32,270 nucleotides of DNA from Thalassotalea_E sp964620605 (GTDB lineage Bacteria; Pseudomonadota; Gammaproteobacteria; Enterobacterales; Alteromonadaceae): the NCBI GenBank assembly GCA_964620605.1, contig CAZUHQ010000033.1, positions 1 to 32,270 on the forward strand, in the 5' to 3' direction. Positions 25,486 through 32,270 of the stretch are shown here, piece after piece (position 1 is the first letter of the stretch; every line of letters begins with the position of its first letter). Below the pieces are notes generated by a model. It was not told where the DNA came from. It saw nothing but the letters and a program-made list of their open reading frames with translations, and did no database searches. The position numbers and the translations under genes were made by a program.

Positions 25486-26456
25486 AGCCAGTAGTATGCT
25501 TCGGTGAAGCATTAATTGATTTTTTAAATACCGATAAGCAGCAAGACGGGCCGTTAACCTTGAACAGTTACCGGCAATACCCAGGCGGCGCTCCAGCCAA
25601 TGCCGCCGTTGCCGTTGCTAAATTAGGCGGTAAGGCTTATTTTGCCGGACAAGTGGGCACTGACAGTTTTGGCGACTTTCTTGAACAGGCATTACAGGCT
25701 TATCAGGTAGATACCCGGTTTTTAGCCCGTCACCCGAGTGCCAAAACCGCACTGGCTTTTGTCACTTTAGATAAAGATGGCGATCGAAGTTTTGCCTTTT
25801 ATCGCGATAATTCTGCTGATCTGTTATTTTCCAGCGAGCAGCTCTGTGATTCCTGGATTGATGATCAGCCAATATTTCATTTTTGCAGTAATACCTTAAC
25901 GAATAGTGCGATCAGTGAAACCACCAAAGCCGCGATTAGCATGGCGAAATCCCATAGTTGCCTGGTCAGCTTTGACGTGAATCTCAGACATAACTTATGG
26001 CCAAGTGGTAAAGCGGATATTGAGCTGGTAAATCAGCTGGTCTATCGCTCGGATATCATCAAATTTTCACGGGAAGAACTGGATTATCTTGCTCAAGGCA
26101 ATGAAACTCAATATATCCGGCACTGTTTAAGCCAGGGAGTATCCGTTATTTTAGTGACAGATGGTGAGCACCCGATTGATATTTATACCGCTAATAATGA
26201 ACAAAGAATTAGCGCACCAAGCGTCAATGCCGTCGATACAACCGCTGGCGGCGATGCCTTTAGTGGTGCCCTGCTGTTTGCTATCAGCCAGCTAGCTCAA
26301 CCGGAGCAGGCAATAAACTCAATGGCAAGCTTAGCCAAGCTGGTACAATTTGCCGCCCATTGTGGCGCTCATACCGTGACCTTGCCCGGAGCATTTCCCG
26401 CACTGCCGCAATTTATTGACGTAGAAACATTCTGGCCAACTGAGCTTTATCAATAG
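25482..26456 (+). CDS. PfkB-family sugar kinase, probable fructokinase
   Basis: Cytoplasmic ATP-dependent kinase predicted to make fructose-6-phosphate. The 324-residue protein has the ribokinase-fold blocks FGEALIDF (7-14), YPGGAPANAAVAVAKLGG (33-50), GQVGTDSFG, FDVNLRHNLWP (164-174) and DTTAGGDAFSGALL (252-265) with catalytic Asp258. The FGEALIDF/YPGGAPAN pattern is characteristic of fructokinases. Its ATG overlaps the MFS stop codon, so the two are translationally coupled, and the AGE-family isomerase follows 24 bases later. The trio mannose carrier, isomerase, fructokinase gives a route from mannose to glycolysis that does not need mannose-6-phosphate isomerase. Mannokinase activity is the alternative. 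Confidence 0.9.
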   Translation: MKPVVCFGEALIDFLNTDKQQDGPLTLNSYRQYPGGAPANAAVAVAKLGGKAYFAGQVGTDSFGDFLEQALQAYQVDTRFLARHPSAKTALAFVTLDKDGDRSFAFYRDNSADLLFSSEQLCDSWIDDQPIFHFCSNTLTNSAISETTKAAISMAKSHSCLVSFDVNLRHNLWPSGKADIELVNQLVYRSDIIKFSREELDYLAQGNETQYIRHCLSQGVSVILVTDGEHPIDIYTANNEQRISAPSVNAVDTTAGGDAFSGALLFAISQLAQPEQAINSMASLAKLVQFAAHCGAHTVTLPGAFPALPQFIDVETFWPTELYQ

Positions 26457-26470
26457 CTCATACAAATTTT

Positions 26471-26474
26471 GGAG
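26471..26474 (+). promoter_or_regulatory. Ribosome binding site fixing the mannose isomerase start
   Basis: GGAG lies six bases before ATG 26481. An upstream in-frame TTG at 26469 overlaps this site and is not a credible start. Confidence 0.75.
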
Positions 26475-26480
26475 AATTTA

Positions 26481-27722
26481 ATGCAAACTTCAACTCAAGC
26501 CTCAGCCCAAACCATAGCCAAAGAGCATCCAACGTTTTACGGCCGGGAATTTTTACTTAAACACGGTCAGTCTATTCTGGATTTTTATACCCCTAATGTT
26601 ATAGACAGTTCTGGTGGCTATTATCAAAACTTCCTCGATAACGGTCAGCACTTCGAACCAAAGTTTCGCCAGCTGGTCAGCAGTACCCGTATTATAGTGA
26701 ACTTTGCTCTTGCCGGCATGGTATATCAAAACAATGATTACTTGGCGATGGCGCAGCATGGCCTGGATTATGTTGAGCAGGTGCACTGGCAGCAAAACAA
26801 CTATGCCTGGACATTGGAAAATCATCAGCCACAAGACATGACCCAACAAGCTTATGGTTATGCTTTTGTTTTACTGGCCTATGCGGCGGCGAAAAAAGCA
26901 GGTTTGTTAGCGAATAATGATAAATTGCATCAGGTATATCAGTTGTTAGAACAAAGATTCTGGCAGGCAGAATACGGCTTATATGCCGATGAAATTAGCG
27001 ACCAGGGAATATTGAGTGATTACCGCGGCCAAAATGCCAATATGCATTTATGTGAAGCTATGATTGCCGCCTATGAAGCAACTTCTGATTCACTGTTTTT
27101 AACCCGAGCAATGAAAGTTGCAGAAAATATTGCAGGCCGTCAGGCAGAACTTACCGATGGCTTAGTGTGGGAGCATTACACCTTAGATTTTCAGCCTGAC
27201 TGGCAATATAACAAAGACGACCCGAAAAACCTCTATCGCCCCTGGGGCTTTCAACCTGGCCATCAAACCGAATGGACAAAGCTGTTATTAATGCTCTACC
27301 GCCATCAGCCACAGCAGTGGTTAATAAACAAAGCAAAAGAACTATTTGACCGGGCCTATCACACCGCCTGGGATAGCGAGCACGGCGGATTAATCTATGG
27401 TTTTGACCCGAAAGGCAGCTGGTGTGATGATGATAAATATTTCTGGGTGCAGGCAGAAAGTTTTGCCGCTGCCGCCATGCTTTACCAAGTGACCGATGAG
27501 TCTGAGTATTTAGTTAAATATCACCAGCTGTGGCAATATTGCTGGCAACATATGGTCGACCATCAATATGGTGCCTGGTTCCGAGTACTAAGGCGAGATA
27601 ACAGTAAATACAGTAAGCAGAAGAGCGCGGCAGGAGCTAAATGTGATTACCACACCTTAGGTGCCTGTTTTGAAGTACTGCGGGTATTAGGTGACAACCA
27701 GCTAAACCTTAAACATCAATAA
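26481..27722 (+). CDS. AGE-family sugar isomerase, probable D-mannose isomerase
   Basis: Member of the N-acylglucosamine 2-epimerase superfamily, an (alpha/alpha)6-barrel of about 400 residues; this one has 413 from ATG 26481. Visible family features are the arginine-containing block KFRQLVSSTRIIVNF near 61-75, QNANMHLCEAM (His189), WGFQPGHQTEW with His261 and Glu264, FWVQAESFAAAA and CDYHTLGACFEVLR (His391); the latter two His residues are in the positions used for proton transfer in this family. Placement right after a fructokinase and a hexose carrier supports mannose-to-fructose isomerisation instead of N-acetylglucosamine/N-acetylmannosamine epimerisation. No sialic acid genes are in view. 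It has no signal peptide and works in the cytoplasm. Confidence 0.87.
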   Translation: MQTSTQASAQTIAKEHPTFYGREFLLKHGQSILDFYTPNVIDSSGGYYQNFLDNGQHFEPKFRQLVSSTRIIVNFALAGMVYQNNDYLAMAQHGLDYVEQVHWQQNNYAWTLENHQPQDMTQQAYGYAFVLLAYAAAKKAGLLANNDKLHQVYQLLEQRFWQAEYGLYADEISDQGILSDYRGQNANMHLCEAMIAAYEATSDSLFLTRAMKVAENIAGRQAELTDGLVWEHYTLDFQPDWQYNKDDPKNLYRPWGFQPGHQTEWTKLLLMLYRHQPQQWLINKAKELFDRAYHTAWDSEHGGLIYGFDPKGSWCDDDKYFWVQAESFAAAAMLYQVTDESEYLVKYHQLWQYCWQHMVDHQYGAWFRVLRRDNSKYSKQKSAAGAKCDYHTLGACFEVLRVLGDNQLNLKHQ

Positions 27723-27738
27723 CTTGCTAAAAATATCG

Positions 27739-30024
27739 ATGAAACATCTAAATACTTTCGCTAAAGGCATCACTGCATTAATCTTAACAATCGCCGGGTT
27801 AATGCCGTTACAGGCAAGGAATGTAGCGTTTAACACAACAGAAAATGCTACGCCTTCTGTGCTCTCTTATGTCAATCCTTTTATCGGCACTGCCGGTAAA
27901 GGAAAAACTTACCCCGGCGCAACTGTTCCTTATGGTATGGTGCAATTAAGCCCAGATAACGGCCGTAACGGCTGGGACTGGATTTCCGGTTATTTTTACC
28001 CAGATAATGTTATCGCCGGTTTTAGTCATACTCATTTATCTGGCACCGGCGCTGGCGATCTTTACGACATCTCCTTTATGCCGTTAGCCGGCACAATCAA
28101 ACAAGCGCTATTGGATGAAGTAAAAAACAGCCCGACTGTCTATTCGTCATTCTCTCATGATAACGAACATGCCTCTCCCGGCTATTATCAAGTCTACCTT
28201 AACGATTACGATATTAATGTTGAGTTAACGGCAGGCCTGCGTAGCGGCGTGCAAAAATATACCTTTGCGAATAAGCACCAAACAGGACAAGTGAAACTCG
28301 ATCTAGATTACGCCCGTAACTGGGATAAAACCGTCGCCACCGAGTTACATATTATTAATGACCACACCATTGCTGGTTATCGTAAATCTACCGGCTGGGC
28401 AAAAGATCAGCGGGTGTATTTTTATAGCGAATTTTCAAAGCCTTTTACTGGCTATCAGATCACACATCAAGATAAGGCGCTCAGCCATTCCCCAATACAT
28501 ACCAACAAGGTTTTTCACTCTGCTGACAGCAATGGCTTAACCGGACTATTTAATTTTAATCTTAATGACAATAAACAAATTATCGTCAAAACCGCGATCA
28601 GCTCAGTCAGCATTAACAATGCCAAGCAGAATTTAATCGCTGATGGTATTAATCAAAGTTTTAATGCTTATCGAATGCAAGCTGAGCAACAATGGCAACA
28701 AGTGTTGTCTAAAGTACAGATAACCGCAGATCACGACAACATGGTGCAATTTTATACCGCGCTTTATCACTCTTACCTAGCACCGAGGATTTTTTCCGAC
28801 AGCAATGGGCAATATAAAGGGCCGGATGGCAAAATTCATCAAGCAACAAAGTACCCTCGCTATTCGTTTTTCTCACTTTGGGACACCTTTCGCGCCCTGC
28901 ATCCATGGAAAACCATTACCGAGCCAAAACACAGCAAAGCAATGATGATGTCGCTAATTGCGCATTATCAGGAATATGGCCTATTGCCGGTGTGGAATTT
29001 TCAGGGCAATGAGACCGACATGATGATCGGCTACCATGCTGTGCCAGTATTAACAGATGCCTACCTTAAAGGTGTTATTAACGATCAGGATATCGACGGT
29101 GAATTATTGCTTAACGCGATGACGAAAAGTGCAATGCAGGATAATTTTGGCGTAAAAGAATATCGTGAGCTCGGCTATGTGCCGTTTGAATATGGCAACT
29201 GGAACGTTTCATTGACTCTGGAATACGCATTTGATGACTGGAGTATCGCCCAGCTGGCTAAGGCGCTGGGTAAAACCAAACAAGCAAAATATTACGCCAA
29301 GCGTGCGCAAAACTACCGACAGCACTTTGATAAACATTCCGGCTTTATGCGGGCAAAAAGTCAGCATGGAAACTTTAAAACGAGTTTTGATCCGCTCGCC
29401 TATCATCCGGAAGATTACTGTGAAGCGAATGCCTGGCAATATAACTTTTTCGTGCCTCATGACATTGCTGGCTTGATCCAGTTGCATGGTGGTAAAAAGC
29501 AATTGACTGATAAACTAGATCAAATGTTTAATACTGAGCAACAGCTAAATAGCGATGGACAATTACCTGAGTGGATCTCCGGCTATATCGGCCAATACGT
29601 CCATGGTAATGAACCCGCTCATCATCTGCCTTACTTGTATCAATACGTAGGACAACCAGAAAAAACGCAACAGCGAGTTAGACAAATCATGGCTGAGCTT
29701 TATCGCACCACAGCAGACGGTCTGGCGGGCAATGAGGATGCCGGTCAAATGTCAGCCTGGTATCTGTTTAGTGCGCTGGGCTTCTACCCGGTTAATCCGG
29801 TTTCCGGCGAGTATGTACTCGGCAGCCCTGAAGTTAGCCGCGCACAAATAACGCTACCCAACAATAAAACTTTCACTATTATTGCCAACAATCAGTCAGC
29901 TGATAATATCTATGTAAAATCAGTAACACTAAACGGTAAGCCTTATCCTCATTTTACCCTGAGCCATCAAGATATTATCGCCGGTGGTACCCTTGTTTTT
30001 ACTATGACCTCGGAAATTCAGTAA
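27739..30024 (+). CDS. GH92 alpha-mannosidase, secreted (paralog 3)
   Basis: Third GH92 exo-alpha-mannosidase, 761 residues from ATG 27739. The in-frame TTG at 27724 would place five extra residues ahead of a normal signal peptide (about 1-26, ending LQA). No lipobox, so periplasmic. Blocks: NPFIGTAGKGKTYPG, GFSHTHLSGTG, SLWDTFRALHP, NETDMMIGYHAVP, EANAWQY with probable acid Glu563, HGNEPAHH with Glu625, and LAGNEDAGQMSAW with Asp667. Like paralog 1 it has GNEPxHH and lacks the His-Glu pair of the alpha-1,2 enzyme, and the two align closely along their length, so they are sister paralogs with perhaps different linkages or acceptors. It lies 16 bases after the isomerase; no strong ribosome site is visible, which suggests coupled translation. 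Confidence 0.94.
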   Translation: MKHLNTFAKGITALILTIAGLMPLQARNVAFNTTENATPSVLSYVNPFIGTAGKGKTYPGATVPYGMVQLSPDNGRNGWDWISGYFYPDNVIAGFSHTHLSGTGAGDLYDISFMPLAGTIKQALLDEVKNSPTVYSSFSHDNEHASPGYYQVYLNDYDINVELTAGLRSGVQKYTFANKHQTGQVKLDLDYARNWDKTVATELHIINDHTIAGYRKSTGWAKDQRVYFYSEFSKPFTGYQITHQDKALSHSPIHTNKVFHSADSNGLTGLFNFNLNDNKQIIVKTAISSVSINNAKQNLIADGINQSFNAYRMQAEQQWQQVLSKVQITADHDNMVQFYTALYHSYLAPRIFSDSNGQYKGPDGKIHQATKYPRYSFFSLWDTFRALHPWKTITEPKHSKAMMMSLIAHYQEYGLLPVWNFQGNETDMMIGYHAVPVLTDAYLKGVINDQDIDGELLLNAMTKSAMQDNFGVKEYRELGYVPFEYGNWNVSLTLEYAFDDWSIAQLAKALGKTKQAKYYAKRAQNYRQHFDKHSGFMRAKSQHGNFKTSFDPLAYHPEDYCEANAWQYNFFVPHDIAGLIQLHGGKKQLTDKLDQMFNTEQQLNSDGQLPEWISGYIGQYVHGNEPAHHLPYLYQYVGQPEKTQQRVRQIMAELYRTTADGLAGNEDAGQMSAWYLFSALGFYPVNPVSGEYVLGSPEVSRAQITLPNNKTFTIIANNQSADNIYVKSVTLNGKPYPHFTLSHQDIIAGGTLVFTMTSEIQ

Positions 30025-32270
30025 ATGCGCTATTTAGTTTTTATTGCTGCCCTGCTGGGCTCGTGCTCATTAATGGCAGAAGACGTTACTCGCTATGTTA
30101 ATCCCTTTATCGGCACATCAAACTTTGGCGCTACCCATCCCGGCGCACAGTATCCGCACGCCATGGCGTCAGTGGCACCTTTTAATGTCGCTTTTAAAGC
30201 GGGACAAGAAAATCAATTTGAAAAAGATGCCGCGTGGAATTCCCGTGTTTATGTTCATGAAAATAAATTTTTAACCGGCTTTAGCCATGTCAACCTAAGC
30301 GGCGTTGGCTGTCCGGATCTCGGCAGTATTTTACTGATGCCAACAACTGGAAAATTAGTATTTGATGCTGAAGAATATGGTTCTACTTATCACAACGAAC
30401 AGGCAACCCCCGGTTATTACAGCAATGAGCTAACCAAGTATGATATTAAGGTCGAAACTACCAGCAGTTTACGCACCGGAATAAGTCGCTATACCTTTCC
30501 CAAAGGACAATCGCAAATACTGTTGAATCTCGGCCTTGGTTTAACTAATGAAACTGGTGGTATGCTGAAAGTCGTCGCGAATGATGAAGTAGAAGGCTTT
30601 AAAATGCTCGGTACTTTCTGCTATCACCCAGAAGATGTCCGCCCAGTTTATTTTGTCGCTAAATTAAGTAAAAAAGCCATTTCTGCCGGTGCTTGGAAAA
30701 AAATGCCCAAATATCAAGGTGTCGAAGCCGATTGGATCGGCTACAACGATAACTACAAACCCTATAAAGATTATCGTCAGGAAATTGCCGGTGATGATAT
30801 CGGCGCCTATTTTCAATTTGATACCGATGAGCAAGAACAAATTAGTGTTAAAGTGGGTATTTCCTACGTCAGCATCGAAAATGCCAGAGCTAACTTAAAT
30901 GCTGAGCAACCAAATTTCGCTTTTGAGCAAACCAAAGCTAACGCAAAACAGCAATGGCAACAACTGCTCAGTCGTATTCAGGTTAAGGGCGAGCAAGACA
31001 ATAAAATCATCTTTTACAGCGCACTCTACCATAGCCTGATCCACCCTAACATTATTCAGGACATTAATGGCGATTACCCATTGATGTCACAAGCTGGCAT
31101 CGGTAATAGCCAAGGTAAAAACCGCTATAGTGTTTTCTCGTTATGGGATACTAACCGAAACCTGCACCCATTACTGAGCTTAGTGTACCCAGAGTTGCAA
31201 TCTCAGATGGTCAATTCCATGGTGGAAATGGCAAAGGAAAGTGGCTGGCTGCCAAAATGGGAACTCCTCGGCATGGAAACCCAAGTGATGGTTGGCGATC
31301 CAGCAACACCTGTCATTGCTGATACCTACTTAAGAGGCATCCGGGACTTCGATGTTACAACAGCTTATCAATATGCGAAAAAAGCCGCGTTAGCGACCGA
31401 TAATAATCCGCTGCGCCCGGAAAACCAACAGTACATTGAATTAGGTTATGTCCCAGTAGACGATGAAGGAAAATGGGATGGCACTGTTTCTACCAGCCTT
31501 GAATACTATATTGCTGACTGGAACCTGGCTCAGCTCGCACAAGCGCTGAATTACCGACAAGACTATCATTACTTCTTTGAGCGCTCATTAGGCTATCAAA
31601 AACTGTTCGATCCTGACACTGACATGTTAAGGCCGAAATACGCTAATGGTAAGTGGCTGAGCCCTTATGATCCACAGCTTGGCCGAAACTTTGAACCTGC
31701 CCCCGGCTATATTGAAGGTAATGCCTGGAATTATCGTTTTTACGTTCCGCATGATATTCCGGGATTAATCAAGTTATTAGGCGGTGAAAGCCCATTTAGC
31801 GAGCAGCTTAGCAAAACTTTTAGCACGAATAATTTTGATATGGCCAATGAGCCGGATATCGCCTATCCCTATTTGTTTAATTACGTTAAAGGCCAGGAGT
31901 GGCGCAGCCAGCAAACAGTCGCTGAGCTTATCAAACAGCATTACCACAATACACCTGCTGGCATACCGGGCAATGACGACGCAGGTACATTATCTGCCTG
32001 GCTGGTATTTAGCATGATGGGGATTTATCCAACGGCTCCTGGCGATATGAATTATGCGCTGGTAACACCGTCATTTAGTGAGATTATCATCAAGCTAAAT
32101 CCACAGTACTATCAGGGGCAGTCATTAGTTTTGACTGCCCAGCAGAGCACAAAGCAGGGGCAATATATTAATAAAATGGCGTTTAACGACCAGCAACTGG
32201 ATGGCTTTTTTATCAAACATCAAGAGTTAACTAAAGGCGGGGAATTGATTTTTTCTCTTGGTAATAAAGC
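30025..32270 (+). CDS. GH92 alpha-mannosidase (paralog 4, divergent), cut by the window edge
   Basis: Fourth GH92 gene. Its ATG follows the paralog 3 stop codon with no gap, and the frame stays open for 748 codons to the window end, with only the last few residues likely missing (the final GGELIFSL block is reached). The N-terminus is an export signal with LLGSC that could be a lipobox (Cys14) or a type I signal cut near LMA. Blocks: NPFIGTSNFGATHPG, GFSHVNLSGVG, SLWDTNRNLHP, WELLGMETQVMVGDPATP, YIEGNAWNYRFYVPHD with probable acid Glu564, ANEPDIAYPYLF (Glu609) and PGNDDAGTLSAW (Asp651/652). It differs from the other three at GATHPGAQYPH, at ANEPDIA (no HGNxPxxH) and at AGT (Gln to Thr), so a distinct acceptor or linkage is likely. 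Confidence 0.92.
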   Translation, partial: MRYLVFIAALLGSCSLMAEDVTRYVNPFIGTSNFGATHPGAQYPHAMASVAPFNVAFKAGQENQFEKDAAWNSRVYVHENKFLTGFSHVNLSGVGCPDLGSILLMPTTGKLVFDAEEYGSTYHNEQATPGYYSNELTKYDIKVETTSSLRTGISRYTFPKGQSQILLNLGLGLTNETGGMLKVVANDEVEGFKMLGTFCYHPEDVRPVYFVAKLSKKAISAGAWKKMPKYQGVEADWIGYNDNYKPYKDYRQEIAGDDIGAYFQFDTDEQEQISVKVGISYVSIENARANLNAEQPNFAFEQTKANAKQQWQQLLSRIQVKGEQDNKIIFYSALYHSLIHPNIIQDINGDYPLMSQAGIGNSQGKNRYSVFSLWDTNRNLHPLLSLVYPELQSQMVNSMVEMAKESGWLPKWELLGMETQVMVGDPATPVIADTYLRGIRDFDVTTAYQYAKKAALATDNNPLRPENQQYIELGYVPVDDEGKWDGTVSTSLEYYIADWNLAQLAQALNYRQDYHYFFERSLGYQKLFDPDTDMLRPKYANGKWLSPYDPQLGRNFEPAPGYIEGNAWNYRFYVPHDIPGLIKLLGGESPFSEQLSKTFSTNNFDMANEPDIAYPYLFNYVKGQEWRSQQTVAELIKQHYHNTPAGIPGNDDAGTLSAWLVFSMMGIYPTAPGDMNYALVTPSFSEIIIKLNPQYYQGQSLVLTAQQSTKQGQYINKMAFNDQQLDGFFIKHQELTKGGELIFSLGNK

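Noticed and set aside
27724..27738. TTG start for GH92 paralog 3
   Set aside because: The ATG 15 bases later begins a normal signal peptide; the TTG has no supporting ribosome site.
1..32270. Insertion sequences, integrases, toxin-antitoxin or defence genes
   Set aside because: No transposase, integrase, terminal inverted repeat, tRNA attachment site or defence-type protein is visible; base use looks even across the locus.

Overview
This window looks like a chromosomal carbohydrate-utilisation locus from a marine gammaproteobacterium, most likely Alteromonadales (Colwellia/Thalassotalea-like). That placement is an inference from moderate-low GC, gammaproteobacterial-style TonB receptor and FucP/SSS transporters, and the lack of any SusC/SusD pair. 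No genus marker is present. There are no tRNAs, rRNAs, mobile elements or CRISPR arrays that I can see. Almost every base belongs to one theme: breakdown of oligomannose (high-mannose) N-glycans.

Layout. Minus-strand block (126-21495), in transcription order from the right: a LacI-family regulator; a TonB-dependent receptor; a surface lipoprotein with four near-identical discoidin-type repeats; a GH85 endo-beta-N-acetylglucosaminidase; a CutC-family protein overlapping the GH85 stop codon; then, after a short gap with an operator-like palindrome, a GH2 beta-mannosidase, an SSS sodium symporter, a GH92 lipoprotein, a BadF-type amino-sugar kinase, a glycosylasparaginase and a GH97 glucosidase with an extra C-terminal domain. 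Plus-strand block (21846 to the window end): GH92 (BT3990-like, alpha-1,2 signature), FucP-type MFS transporter, PfkB fructokinase, AGE-family mannose isomerase, a third GH92 and a fourth GH92 that runs off the right edge.

How the genes fit together (inference from families and context). The receptor and four-repeat lipoprotein capture and import glycan. GH85 cuts the chitobiose core, giving Man(n)GlcNAc plus GlcNAc-Asn. GH97 may remove capping glucose and the four GH92 enzymes remove alpha-mannose in the periplasm or at the membrane. Glycosylasparaginase recovers GlcNAc and aspartate from GlcNAc-Asn. The SSS symporter probably imports the leftover Man-beta-1,4-GlcNAc, which the cytoplasmic GH2 enzyme splits. 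GlcNAc is phosphorylated by the BadF kinase. Mannose enters through the MFS carrier, is isomerised to fructose and phosphorylated to fructose-6-phosphate.

Regulation. Three perfect copies of a 14-bp palindrome, TGYAATCGATTRCA, lie in the two intergenic regions flanking the LacI-family gene, and a one-mismatch copy lies upstream of the GH2 gene. They are the likely operators of the local regulator. Two stem-loops between the binding lipoprotein and GH85 suggest transcript attenuation or processing.
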